DNA of 64,000 nt, taken from Mucilaginibacter sp. GTDB taxonomy: Bacteria > Bacteroidota > Bacteroidia > Sphingobacteriales > Sphingobacteriaceae. The stretch spans positions 62,001-126,000 of the forward strand of contig NZ_JANYGQ010000009.1 in assembly GCF_025359345.1 (NCBI RefSeq), written 5' to 3'. A program made the position numbers and the translations under genes. Shown here piece after piece: positions 1 to 8,303 of this stretch. The number at the start of each line of letters is the position of its first letter. The stretch's first letter is position 1. Below the pieces are notes generated by a model. That model did not search any database. It was not told the origin of the DNA and was given only the letters and a program-made list of their open reading frames with translations.

Positions 1-28
1 TCTAATAAAACAATCTTATCGACTAACC

Positions 29-1000
29 CTACTTAAACCTATACAGGGCAGTTATGCTTCCCCATTGTTCTGATCGCACCATTTCTTTGGTTTCCTGCGT
101 ATGGAAAATAGCAGCTGCGTCAATAACAAATCGACCGGTTGTAAACGCTACACCAAACTGGTTGCTAAAAATAAACGGTTCTTTAGTCCCTCTTATTTCC
201 TGGCTGCCAGGTGCGTTGTGATTATTAAATAAACCACCCTGTATGGTGGCATCATAAAGTACATAATTTAATAGCGGCTTGTAATAAAAAAATATCTCGT
301 GCGCGTGCAGTGGTGTTACTGTTTGTGTTTTGATGGCGCTGCTTTGTGTAGCCACCGAGTTAAATAACTGGTTAAATGAGCCTACGCGCAACATACCGCC
401 GGCACCTGCGCCGCTAAAGCCATTGCCCAGGTTTATATAAGTTGCGTATGAAACATCAATCCAACTGCCCCGTGTTATCAGCCCGTTAAATGCGGCCGAT
501 AGATTAAGCTGCGCCTCGTTGTGTATCTGGAACTCCCAGCCATCGGGGTGGTAAAAACCAAAGTGATCATGCACATAATCCTGCACCTCTTTGCCGTAAG
601 CGCCCGGCCCAATAATACCTACCTGGGCGCCAAGTTTTAAGTTACTTTCATTTTTATACAGGAAGTTGAGCGTAGCACCGGCGTAAAGGTAGCCAGCAAA
701 GGGTCTGTCGACCAGGTAAGGCTGGTCAGCACCTTTAAACAGCACGCTGCCACTTTGGGGGTTATATATTTTTTGGCCAAACTCAATACCAAGCACTTTG
801 TTAGCCAGTTTACTGTCTTTATCCACGGTTAATGCGTGTCGGTAATGCAGGTAAATACCATCGGTATAATATCTGTCTGAACCTTGCAACAGGTAGGAAT
901 CATTGTCGGTTTGTAAGCCTATTTCGGTACTGTGTGATTGGGCTAAAACGTTTGCAGCACAAAAAAGGCTGAAAAGGAAGGGTAAAAATTTTATTCTCAT
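29..1000 (-). CDS. LpxR-family lipid A deacylase (DUF2219), outer membrane
   Basis: Predicted outer-membrane beta-barrel of 323 residues with an N-terminal signal peptide (about residues 1-20, ending VLAQ). The mature N-terminus carries the LpxR family signature: an acidic/Asn pair in TDNDSY followed by DRYYTDGIYLHY, the region that supplies active-site residues in LpxR, which removes the 3'-acyloxyacyl chain of lipid A. Length fits the family (about 300-330). The ATG at 1000 is directly followed by the signal peptide. It is followed upstream by another small envelope gene on the same strand with an 81-bp gap. Family assignment is from recognisable motifs; enzymatic activity in this organism is inferred. 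Confidence 0.8.
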   Translation of the reverse strand: MRIKFLPFLFSLFCAANVLAQSHSTEIGLQTDNDSYLLQGSDRYYTDGIYLHYRHALTVDKDSKLANKVLGIEFGQKIYNPQSGSVLFKGADQPYLVDRPFAGYLYAGATLNFLYKNESNLKLGAQVGIIGPGAYGKEVQDYVHDHFGFYHPDGWEFQIHNEAQLNLSAAFNGLITRGSWIDVSYATYINLGNGFSGAGAGGMLRVGSFNQLFNSVATQSSAIKTQTVTPLHAHEIFFYYKPLLNYVLYDATIQGGLFNNHNAPGSQEIRGTKEPFIFSNQFGVAFTTGRFVIDAAAIFHTQETKEMVRSEQWGSITALYRFK

Positions 1001-1081
1001 CCGGTTTTTTTGGATTAACTGCCTAAAATAGCAAAAGCACCGATAATTCAGGGCTTTTGTAAATATTTTTACCTTTTAATA

Positions 1082-1633
1082 CTAGAACGTATAGCCAATG
1101 CTGAAACCGCCTTCGGCAATTACGCCATCGTCGTATAAAACGGGTACAAACGCTATCCTGAAATTAATACCACCATTATCCTGCTGAAAGCGATAGCCCA
1201 ATGTAGCAGTACCGATAAAGCCGGTTATGTTATCAAATTGAAAAAACGTTCCATTAGTGGTGCCATGCGAGCGTACAAAGGTCGTTCCTGCGCCAAATTC
1301 AATAAAACTATTGGGCGCTGTGCGGGTTAAGCCTGCCAGGTAATTTATTTGCAGGGGAATCGATGCCACCCAATTTGCGCCGGTATTATAATAACCCGCA
1401 CCTATACGGTAACCCCATTTATCTCTCCGCTCACCAAAGCGGGTATCATAGTTTAGGGTGAGCGCAAGACCAGGACCGCCTGCTTCTAAAAATACGGTAC
1501 GGGGTTTTTTAACGTCCTCAACCGTCGTATCCCTTTTAATAGGGTTAGCTTCAAGGTTTTGGGCCTTCAAATAAAATGACGATGTGACAAAGAGCAACAA
1601 AAAAACGGCTTTTAGGGTAAAAGTTTTCTTCAC
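1082..1633 (-). CDS. Small predicted outer-membrane beta-barrel protein
   Basis: 183-residue protein of unknown function, starting with GTG. It has a clear signal peptide (hydrophobic residues 8-22, cleavage near LKAQ) and then alternating hydrophobic/polar strands (LALTLNYDTRFG, YRIGAGYYNTG, FIEFGAGTTFV, GTATLGYRF, NFRIAFVPVLY) ending in an aromatic, GGFSIGYTF, typical of C-terminal beta-barrel strands. It looks like an 8-strand OmpA/OmpW-like barrel. No catalytic motif is visible. It is codirectional with the LpxR-like gene downstream and may share its transcript. Confidence 0.6.
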   Translation of the reverse strand: MKKTFTLKAVFLLLFVTSSFYLKAQNLEANPIKRDTTVEDVKKPRTVFLEAGGPGLALTLNYDTRFGERRDKWGYRIGAGYYNTGANWVASIPLQINYLAGLTRTAPNSFIEFGAGTTFVRSHGTTNGTFFQFDNITGFIGTATLGYRFQQDNGGINFRIAFVPVLYDDGVIAEGGFSIGYTF

Positions 1634-1694
1634 TTTTTTAAATTGTTTGGGGTTTATTAACTGTTAGCATAATTACTTTATAATTACGATAACA

Positions 1695-1795
1695 TGTAAT
1701 ACGCTGATGCTGCTAAAAAAGTTTCAGCTTATACCAGCTACGTATTACAACGGCTTCCTGATTTGCCAAGTTACAGGCAATTTCAGGAAGCCGTT
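1695..1795. other. Strong nested hairpin downstream of lon
   Basis: Positions 1749-1761 (AACGGCTTCCTGA) pair perfectly with 1783-1795, with a further TTGCC/GGCAA pairing inside. A second 9-bp inverted pair (TGTAATACG at 1695-1703, CGTATTACA at 1741-1749) lies beside it. There is no T-run on either side, so this is not a classic intrinsic terminator. It sits about 25 bp after the lon stop on the minus strand and could protect or end that mRNA. Confidence 0.5.
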
Positions 1796-1820
1796 AGCTA
1801 AAGATATTAACAAACGTGGA

Positions 1821-4298
1821 TTAAGCTGCAGGATTGCTAACAGCTTCTTTTACAGTAAGGTCAATCGGGTCAATTACCTTTTCATTTAACAGTGCCAGGT
1901 CAATAACCTCACGCATTTCGGTAACGTAATTAAATTTAAGGTCTTTTATATAATCTTCCTTAATTTCTAATATATCTTTCCGGTTTGATGCGCATAAAAT
2001 TATCTCTTTTATGTTGGCACGTTTGGCGGCAAGTATTTTTTCTTTGATACCCCCTACCGGCAACACACGGCCGCGCAGGGTTATTTCACCGGTCATGGCC
2101 AGGTGTGGTTTTATTTTACGCTGGGTAAAGGCCGATGTTAAAGCAGTAAGCATTGTGATACCTGCCGACGGCCCGTCCTTCGGCGTAGCGCCTGCCGGAA
2201 CATGCACATGTATATCCCACAAATCAAAAAGCCTCGGGTCGATATCAAAATATGATGCGTGGGCACGCAGGTAAGCAAGTGCTATAGTAACCGATTCTTT
2301 CATTACATCGCCAAGACTGCCGGTTAAGGTTAGTTTACCTTTACCAGGGCTTAAGCTGGCTTCAATGAACAGTATGTCGCCACCAACTGATGTCCAGGCC
2401 AGGCCGGTTACAACGCCGGCGACATCGTTACCTTCATAAAGGTCTTTGTCGTATATGGGTGCACCCAATATCTTCTCAACTTCCTTTTTGTTTACGGTGG
2501 GGTTATAGGGTTCTTCCATGGCAATATTTTTTGCCACGCCGCGCACCAGCGAGCCTATTTTTTTCTCCAACGCACGTACCCCCGACTCACGTGTGTAGTC
2601 GACGATCAATTTCTCAATAATCTCTGGCTTAACCACCACGTCCTTCGCTTTCAGCCCATGCGCCTCACGTTGTTTCGGCACAAGGTGTTGTTTGGCTATT
2701 TCAATCTTTTCTTCAATAGTATAGCCATTTACTTCTATAATCTCCATACGGTCCAGCAGTGCCGGCTGTATGGTGCTTAAAGAGTTTGCTGTCGCGATGA
2801 ACATCACATTCGAGAGGTCGAAATCCATCTCCACATAATGATCGTAAAAAGTGCTGTTCTGCTCAGGGTCGAGCACTTCGAGCAACGCAGAAGACGGGTC
2901 TCCCCTGAAATCATTACCTACCTTATCAATCTCATCCAAAATAAAAACGGGATTGGCTGCGCCCGCCTTTTTAACAGATTGGATAATACGGCCCGGCATT
3001 GCGCCGATGTATGTTTTGCGATGCCCCCTTATCTCGGCTTCATCACGGATGCCACCTAAAGCCATCCGTACATATTTACGACCTAACGCTTTGGCGATAG
3101 ATTTGCCAAGTGATGTTTTACCAACTCCCGGAGGGCCAACCAAACAGAGGATAGGCGCCTTCATGTTGTGCTTTAACTTTAGGACAGCCAGGTACTCAAT
3201 AATACGTTGCTTTACTTTATCAAGGCCAAAATGGTCTTTGTCCAAAACCTTCTGGGCCCGTTTCAGGTCGAAGTTATCTTTGGTAAATTCGTTCCACGGT
3301 AAATCGAGCAAAAGCTCAAGATAATTTATCTGCACCGAATAATCAGCGGCAGCTGGGTTGGTACGTACCAGTTTTTCAAGTTCTTTATTAAAATGGTCTT
3401 TAACATCCTTGCCCCACTTCTTTTTTGAAGCGCGCAGTTTCAGGCTGTCAATCTCGAGGTCAGGCGACGAGCCGCCTAATTCTTCCTGTATAGTTTTTAG
3501 CTGCTGGTTTAAAAAGTAATCGCGTTGCTGCTTATCCAAATCAACCCTAACCTTGCTCTGTATCTGGTTTTTAAGTTCCAACATCTGCAGGTCTAAAGTT
3601 AAATGCTCAAGTACCAGGTTTGCCCTGTTGCGCAGGTTGGGCTCTTCCAGCAATTGTTGTTTTGCCAGCATGTCGGCATTCATGTTTGATGATATAAAAT
3701 TTATCAAAAATGAAGTACTTTCAATATTGCGAATGGCGATACCTGCTTCGCTGGGAATATTTGGCGACAGCTGGATAATGCTCATGGCCATATCCTTTAT
3801 CGACGAAACCATCGCCTTAAACTCTTTATCCTCTTTGTGTTTCGACTCTTTAAAAGGTTCGATCGTAGCCTTTATATAGGGAACGCTCTGTACTTCGTCC
3901 TTTAAAACAAAGCGTTTTTTGCCCTGTAGTATAACGGTGGTGTTACCGTCAGGCATTTGCAGCATTTTTACGATGAGTGCAATGGTGCCTGTTTTGTTTA
4001 ACTGGGAAAAAGAGGGGTCCTCAATCGCCACATCTTGTTGAGCTACTACCCCAATCATCCGGCTGCCTTTATTTGCATCGCGGATAAGTTTGATTGATTT
4101 ATCGCGACCAACGGTTATCGGGATAACGACACCGGGGAACAATACGGTATTGCGTAGCGGTAGTATGGATAATATGTCCGGCAAAGCCTCATTGTTCATT
4201 TCCTCTTCGTCTTCAGTCGACATCAGTGGAAAAAACTCTGAATCTTCATTTATTACCGGTAAAGCACTTTTAAAATCAAATGGATCAAAATTCATCAA
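1821..4298 (-). CDS. lon: ATP-dependent protease La (Lon)
   Basis: Cytosolic AAA+ serine protease that degrades damaged and regulatory proteins. The 825 residues show the LON substrate-binding domain (about 40-235), a coiled-coil middle region, the AAA module with Walker A GPPGVGKTS and Walker B VFILDEIDKV, and the C-terminal protease domain with the Ser-Lys dyad: Ser in PKDGPSAG (about 708) and Lys in KEKILAAKR (about 751), the same 43-residue spacing as in E. coli Lon. Length is normal for Bacteroidota Lon. ATG start at 4298. It is monocistronic by context, with its own -7 element upstream and a large hairpin downstream. Confidence 0.97.
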   Translation of the reverse strand: MMNFDPFDFKSALPVINEDSEFFPLMSTEDEEEMNNEALPDILSILPLRNTVLFPGVVIPITVGRDKSIKLIRDANKGSRMIGVVAQQDVAIEDPSFSQLNKTGTIALIVKMLQMPDGNTTVILQGKKRFVLKDEVQSVPYIKATIEPFKESKHKEDKEFKAMVSSIKDMAMSIIQLSPNIPSEAGIAIRNIESTSFLINFISSNMNADMLAKQQLLEEPNLRNRANLVLEHLTLDLQMLELKNQIQSKVRVDLDKQQRDYFLNQQLKTIQEELGGSSPDLEIDSLKLRASKKKWGKDVKDHFNKELEKLVRTNPAAADYSVQINYLELLLDLPWNEFTKDNFDLKRAQKVLDKDHFGLDKVKQRIIEYLAVLKLKHNMKAPILCLVGPPGVGKTSLGKSIAKALGRKYVRMALGGIRDEAEIRGHRKTYIGAMPGRIIQSVKKAGAANPVFILDEIDKVGNDFRGDPSSALLEVLDPEQNSTFYDHYVEMDFDLSNVMFIATANSLSTIQPALLDRMEIIEVNGYTIEEKIEIAKQHLVPKQREAHGLKAKDVVVKPEIIEKLIVDYTRESGVRALEKKIGSLVRGVAKNIAMEEPYNPTVNKKEVEKILGAPIYDKDLYEGNDVAGVVTGLAWTSVGGDILFIEASLSPGKGKLTLTGSLGDVMKESVTIALAYLRAHASYFDIDPRLFDLWDIHVHVPAGATPKDGPSAGITMLTALTSAFTQRKIKPHLAMTGEITLRGRVLPVGGIKEKILAAKRANIKEIILCASNRKDILEIKEDYIKDLKFNYVTEMREVIDLALLNEKVIDPIDLTVKEAVSNPAA

Positions 4299-4341
4299 CT
4301 ACCTTTTATGTTTTGTATAAAAACGTCATATTGTCAGCCCG

Positions 4342-4349
4342 CAAAGATA
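4342..4349 (-). promoter_or_regulatory. Putative -7 promoter element of lon
   Basis: Reads TATCTTTG on the minus strand, matching the Bacteroidota -7 consensus TAnnTTTG, about 43 nt before the lon ATG. At the ideal 19-bp spacing the -33 position reads TTTA rather than TTTG. Confidence 0.5.
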
Positions 4350-4619
4350 CGGGCAATTTTACACAGGTTAAATAACAATTATTCCCGTGGTATTACTATG
4401 GTTCAAGAGGTGTGCCAATAAACAGCAATAATCACCAACAATTGTTTTTAGACTATAAAACACTGATAACATGTGCATTACAAACACTGTGGCTTATAAC
4501 CTAAAAAAATAAAATTATTGATAAAGATGAAAAAAAGTCATATCATCGTGGCCTGTTTGATAAATTATTAGTACTACCAACACAAAAAAAGCTGTAATGG
4601 CATAATATTTTCTTGCTAT

Positions 4620-4641
4620 AACAGTTTACATATATACTGTT
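4620..4641. promoter_or_regulatory. Palindrome upstream of TPR gene, possible operator
   Basis: AACAGT and ACTGTT flank a 10-bp AT-rich centre, 23 bp before the ATG of the TPR gene. Size and symmetry fit a dimeric regulator site, but no second copy was noticed. The rest of the divergent lon/TPR intergenic region (4299-4664) is AT-rich with no gene visible. Confidence 0.3.
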
Positions 4642-4664
4642 TTGATAATCACAAATAGTCCTGG

Positions 4665-5294
4665 ATGAAGATTTCGGTAATTATTTCTTTTTTAATTATT
4701 TCTTCTGTTGAAAACCTGGTCGCTCAAAATTCCTATATCAAATTGGGCCAGCAGGCTTTAATGGACGGGGATTTTAAAGTTGCTGTGGCACAGCTTGAAC
4801 GGGCATGCTTAATTGATTCAACCAACTCGACGGCTTTGCTGATGCTGGGCTATTCTTATTACCATAGCGAGAATTATAAAAAATCGATTGCTGCTTATAC
4901 AAAAGAAATTGCAATAAACCCGACTGATGCAACCGCCTACTACTACAGGGCCAGGGCAAAAGGCTATTTGGGCAAGGACAACCAAACCAGTCCCGCCGAC
5001 AAAGAAAAATATTTATTAGGGGCGATATTCGATCTTACCAAAGCAATCGCAATCGACCCGGATGACACCCGGAACAAATATTACCAGGTTAGGGGCATTG
5101 CTTATCGCGAATATGGTGTGTTTAAAATGCAGTCTACCGGCCACTCCTACGACAAAGCCAGGGCGGTTAATTCGTTAAAAGCGTCGATTGCCGATTTGGA
5201 AAAAGTATTGAGCGATAACTCCGGCCGGATGGATATATCTGCTTTGATCGACCTTTCGAAACAAAAACTCGCCGAAGCACAAGCGCATAAATAA
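4665..5294 (+). CDS. TPR-repeat protein, exported
   Basis: 209 residues with a signal peptide (hydrophobic 3-19, cleavage near LVAQ) followed by tetratricopeptide repeats. Clear helical pairs are GQQALMDGDFKVAVAQLERACLI, LLMLGYSYYHSENYKKSIAAYTKEIAINP and AYYYRARAKGYLG with an insertion, then a last repeat around AIFDLTKAIAIDPDD. It is probably a periplasmic protein-protein interaction scaffold. Partner unknown. It is divergent from lon and followed immediately by a repeat array that begins at its stop codon. Confidence 0.75.
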   Translation: MKISVIISFLIISSVENLVAQNSYIKLGQQALMDGDFKVAVAQLERACLIDSTNSTALLMLGYSYYHSENYKKSIAAYTKEIAINPTDATAYYYRARAKGYLGKDNQTSPADKEKYLLGAIFDLTKAIAIDPDDTRNKYYQVRGIAYREYGVFKMQSTGHSYDKARAVNSLKASIADLEKVLSDNSGRMDISALIDLSKQKLAEAQAHK

Positions 5295-5579
5295 GTCCGT
5301 AGTCGTTAGTCTGAAGTCTTCAATATATAATTTCGGTTAAATATAAAACACAGGCAATCAGCGTGTTTCACAGCGTTCCGGGTGTTCCGCGTGTAAAAAT
5401 GGAACGTTTTACGTGACAAATATGCTTTTTTTGAACCCCTTTCCCTCGATACGCCCCCTCTCCTTTGGCGAGGGTAGGATTAGGTGAAGACCAATCGTCC
5501 GGGTATCGCCCTCAATCCATTGGAATGTTTTCTTAGTCGAACGCACATTAACTTAAGATTTTCGACTCAAGACTAAGAG
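5295..5579. repeat. Paired inverted short tandem array (AGTC family)
   Basis: Left arm 5295-5321 starts at the last base of the TPR stop region and repeats AGTC-containing units (GTAGTC, GTTAGTC, TGAAGTC). Right arm 5551-5579 has the complementary units (GACTCAA, GACTAAG) and ends at the stop codon of the next, convergent gene. The same motif family occurs at 45807-45901. The gap contains no gene; it also holds a solo REP-like copy at 5454-5488. Confidence 0.6.
5454..5488. repeat. Solo REP-like palindrome (CCTCTCC/GGAGAGG family)
   Basis: CCCTCTCCTTTGGCGAGGG is followed by an AGGATTAGGTGAAG tail. This matches one terminal arm of the two-armed element at 53325-53424 and looks like a degenerate solo copy. 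Confidence 0.6.
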
Positions 5580-5581
5580 CT

Positions 5582-6130
5582 TTATTTCTGAATCACCCCT
5601 TGTATCCTATAGTGATTATTACCCATCAATTTTACATGCTGGTCCTTTTCAATCAAATATAGCGAGTCGGGGTAGTAGCTTAACTTTTCAACGTCTTTGT
5701 AAAGCATGTTTTCTGTTTTAATATAAATAACCATCCACTTTACTTTGTCGTTTTCTTTTTTGATAATAATCTCGCGAACCTTAAGTTCAGGCGTTTTGGC
5801 TTTGTACAGCAGTAAGCTGTCGCCTGTGGCTATGCTGTAACTATTCTTCCAGGCGGGGCGATTAATGTCGGCGCCTATAAATGTATCCAGTTCCTGGCCC
5901 CAGTTTTCAATCTTTACCTTTTTTGTTTCGGTTACACCGTTATGTCTTACAGTTTTTAAAACATAGGGGTTCAGCTTTTTAAGGCGGGAGGTATCGGCAG
6001 TAAAATAGCCTTTAATATCAAAGTATTTCGCGGAGCCGCCGGTTTCGGCAGGCTTGCAGGCCAGGCTGCCTGTTAACAGGCAACCGGCCAAAGCAGTAAT
6101 AGTAAGTAATTTTAACCTACACCAATACAT
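5582..6130 (-). CDS. Predicted lipoprotein of unknown function
   Basis: 182 residues with a lipoprotein signal: hydrophobic stretch 7-22 and lipobox GSLAC with Cys25, so the mature protein is anchored to a membrane. The rest is charged and beta-rich (KYFDIKGYFTADTSRL, VKWMVIYIKTENMLY) with no motif I can assign. Its start overlaps the 3' end of gpmI by 14 bp on the same strand, so it is probably translated from the gpmI transcript. The residue composition and size resemble other Bacteroidota-only lipoproteins. Function not recognised. Confidence 0.7.
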   Translation of the reverse strand: MYWCRLKLLTITALAGCLLTGSLACKPAETGGSAKYFDIKGYFTADTSRLKKLNPYVLKTVRHNGVTETKKVKIENWGQELDTFIGADINRPAWKNSYSIATGDSLLLYKAKTPELKVREIIIKKENDKVKWMVIYIKTENMLYKDVEKLSYYPDSLYLIEKDQHVKLMGNNHYRIQGVIQK

Positions 6131-7640
6131 TGCCGCCCATTTGTTCAGGAATTGCTATTCCTAAAATTTTCAATATGGTAGGTGCAATATCGCCCAGTTT
6201 ACCATCCTTAACCTGTTTTACGTCATCGTCAATGACAATGCAGGGCACCAGGTTAGTGGTATGGGCTGTGTTTGGCGTACCATCGTCGTTTATCATATAA
6301 TCAGCATTGCCGTGGTCGGCTATTATTATAAATGAGTAACCGTTTGAAATCCCGGTTTCAACGACGTCGCGGGTGCAGGCATCGGCAGTTTCGGCAGCCT
6401 TAACCACTGCGCTGAAAACCCCTGTATGGCCCACCATATCGGTATTGGCAAAGTTTAAAACAATAAAGTCAGCCCAGCCGCTTTTTAATTCGGGGATAAT
6501 GGCATCGCGTATCCCTTCGGCGCTCATTTCTGGTTGTAAGTCATACGTCGCCACTTTTGGCGAAGGCACTAACAGGCGCTTTTCATTTATAAATTCCTTT
6601 TCACGTCCCCCTGAAAAAAAGAAGGTAACATGCGGGTATTTCTCAGTTTCGGCAATACGTATCTGGTTCTTTCCGGCGTCTTCCAATACTTCACCAAGGG
6701 TTTTTGACAAGTCATCCTTGGTAAATACCACCTTTACATTTTTAAACGTTTCATCATACGTCGTCATTGTGATATACTCGAGGTTCAGCGGATGCATATT
6801 ATACTCCGGGAACGCCTTTTGTGTTAACGCAAGTGTAATTTCGCGGCCCCTGTCGGTGCGGAAGTTGAAGCAAAGTACCACATCGCCCTCTTTTATCACC
6901 GCCAGCGGCTTTCCGTCTGCGCCGGTTTTTACAATCGGCTTAATAAATTCGTCAGTAACACCTTGCAGGTACGATTCTTTGATAGCCTGGATAACATCAT
7001 TGGTATGCTGGCCTTCGCCGTTCACCATCAGGTCGTACGCCAGTTTTACGCGTTCCCAACGGTTGTCGCGGTCCATGGCGTAATACCTGCCAATTGCCGA
7101 GGCAAGCTTTACATTAGTATTTTCAATATAATCCTCAAGCTCTGTAATAAAGCCTTGGCCCGATTTTGGGTCAGTGTCCCTGCCATCTAAAAATGCATGG
7201 ATAAATACTTTATCCAAATCATAGGCACCAGCGGCGTCGCACAGTCCCTTTACATGTTTTATATGCGAGTGTACACCCCCATCAGATAACAGGCCGATGA
7301 AATGTACATCTTTATTATTTTGCTTTGCGTATTCAAAAGCTTCTTTTATTACCGGGTTGGTCGGAAATTCATTATCGTCAACAGCCTTGTGTATGCGGCC
7401 AAGCTCCTGGTAAACAACACGGCCGGCGCCGAGGTTCATGTGCCCAACTTCGGAGTTGCCCATTTGCCCGGCAGGTAAACCAACAGCCACACCTGATGCT
7501 TCCAGTTTGGAGTTTGGATATTTTTTTAACATTGAATCGAAAAAAGGCGTGTTAGCCGCCACGATAGCATTCGATGCGTCATTACGACCGTAACCCCAGC
7601 CGTCGAGAATTATTAGCGCGATTTTTTTTTGTTTTTCCAC
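6117..7640 (-). CDS. gpmI: 2,3-bisphosphoglycerate-independent phosphoglycerate mutase
   Basis: Interconverts 3- and 2-phosphoglycerate in glycolysis using Mn2+ and a phosphoserine intermediate. At 507 residues it is full length. It shows the alkaline-phosphatase-fold signature at the N-terminus (IALIILDGWGYG, first metal Asp), the catalytic Ser in GNSEVGHMNLGAG, the phosphotransferase insert HAFLDGRDTDPKSG, RYYAMDRDNRWER, and the C-terminal metal motifs NFANTDMVGHTG and ADHGNADYM. The start is a GTG, chosen because it gives the usual MxxxKKIAL N-terminus. It lies only 4 nt after a -7 element, suggesting a leaderless or nearly leaderless mRNA. Confidence 0.97.
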   Translation of the reverse strand: MEKQKKIALIILDGWGYGRNDASNAIVAANTPFFDSMLKKYPNSKLEASGVAVGLPAGQMGNSEVGHMNLGAGRVVYQELGRIHKAVDDNEFPTNPVIKEAFEYAKQNNKDVHFIGLLSDGGVHSHIKHVKGLCDAAGAYDLDKVFIHAFLDGRDTDPKSGQGFITELEDYIENTNVKLASAIGRYYAMDRDNRWERVKLAYDLMVNGEGQHTNDVIQAIKESYLQGVTDEFIKPIVKTGADGKPLAVIKEGDVVLCFNFRTDRGREITLALTQKAFPEYNMHPLNLEYITMTTYDETFKNVKVVFTKDDLSKTLGEVLEDAGKNQIRIAETEKYPHVTFFFSGGREKEFINEKRLLVPSPKVATYDLQPEMSAEGIRDAIIPELKSGWADFIVLNFANTDMVGHTGVFSAVVKAAETADACTRDVVETGISNGYSFIIIADHGNADYMINDDGTPNTAHTTNLVPCIVIDDDVKQVKDGKLGDIAPTILKILGIAIPEQMGGNVLV

Positions 7641-7644
7641 AATG

Positions 7645-7652
7645 CAAATATA
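7645..7652 (-). promoter_or_regulatory. -7 promoter element of gpmI
   Basis: TATATTTG on the minus strand, a full match to TAnnTTTG, ending 4 nt before the GTG start of gpmI. No clear -33 TTTG at 19 bp. The spacing implies a transcript beginning at or within a few bases of the start codon. Confidence 0.55.
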
Positions 7653-7680
7653 AAGGCAACGTTGTTAGTTGTATAAATAT

Positions 7681-7757
7681 TTGTTGATTAAGTTGATTAA
7701 AGTGGCTGGTTGACCGTGTTAGCAATCAACCCAACCAAACCCCATCAACTCATAAAC
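7681..7757. repeat. Paired inverted short tandem array (GTTGATTAAG family)
   Basis: Between the divergent gpmI and DUF4783 genes. Left arm repeats TTGATTAAG-like units; right arm holds the complementary AATCAACCC and CATCAACTC units. The same family appears at 33924-33982 and 44319-44412. Confidence 0.6.
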
Positions 7758-7767
7758 TTACAAAGCC

Positions 7768-8157
7768 ATGAAACTACTTTATCTGCCGTTTCTTGTTATT
7801 TTTTATGTGATACCAACTGCAGCCGGGCCAATTGAAAAGGTCGCGGAATTAATACGCCAGGGAAACGTGAGCGAACTATCGAAAATGTTTGCCGCTAACG
7901 TTGAAATAAGTATGCAAAGTGACGACAATGTTTATTCAAAAGTTCAGGCAGGGCTTATACTCGATAAATTTTTCAGCCAAAATAAACCCATATCGGTAAA
8001 AATATTTCATAAAGTAAACTCCAACCCTAAATACCAGTTTGCCGTTATTATTCTGAACACTCAAAAAGGACCTTTCCGCATTACCTATACATTGAAAGAC
8101 ACAGACGGCACCCTTGTGCTGATTGAACTGCGCATAGAGCCGGAGAAGGGACGATAG
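7768..8157 (+). CDS. DUF4783 domain protein, exported
   Basis: 129 residues: a signal peptide (hydrophobic 3-18) and one NTF2-like DUF4783 domain. Family landmarks are the N-terminal helix IEKVAELIRQGNVSELSKMFA, VYSKVQAGLILDKFFSQN, and a C-terminal sheet ending in GTLVLIELRIE. Function is unknown in the family. In many Bacteroidota it lies directly upstream of nadC, as here. The stop codon TAG is the first part of the repeat array that fills the gap to nadC. Confidence 0.8.
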   Translation: MKLLYLPFLVIFYVIPTAAGPIEKVAELIRQGNVSELSKMFAANVEISMQSDDNVYSKVQAGLILDKFFSQNKPISVKIFHKVNSNPKYQFAVIILNTQKGPFRITYTLKDTDGTLVLIELRIEPEKGR

Positions 8158-8260
8158 TCCATAGACCATGGACCATGGTTGGGTGGGAAAATTCATTTTT
8201 AATTAGCTGTAATTCTATTCTTAAAAATTATGGTCTATCGTCTATGGACTATGGACTCCC
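8155..8260. repeat. Paired inverted heptamer array (TATGGAC family)
   Basis: Left arm 8155-8185 is continuous with the DUF4783 stop codon and repeats CCATGGA-type heptamers. Right arm 8229-8260 has four 7-nt units of the form TATGGAC/TATGGTC, the reverse complement. Both arms show a 7-nt period. The array ends about 12 bp before the nadC -7 element. Confidence 0.7.
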
Positions 8261-8272
8261 CAAAACTATTAT

Positions 8273-8280
8273 TACTTTTG
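8273..8280 (+). promoter_or_regulatory. Putative -7 promoter element of nadC
   Basis: TACTTTTG, matching TAnnTTTG, 23 nt before the TTG start of nadC and just after the repeat array. No -33 TTTG at the ideal spacing. Confidence 0.45.
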
Positions 8281-8303
8281 CCCCATAAACAAAGCACACA
8301 GGT

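Noticed and set aside
1707..1889. 60-codon frame crossing the lon hairpin
   Set aside because: Overlaps the hairpin and the lon end; composition reflects the palindrome, not a protein.
2851..3324. 157-codon open frame on the plus strand inside lon
   Set aside because: Antisense shadow of the conserved lon coding sequence; composition and lack of motifs show no independent gene.
6373..7083. 236-codon plus-strand frame opposite gpmI
   Set aside because: Long but antisense to a fully conserved gene; Ser-rich composition typical of a shadow frame, no start signal.
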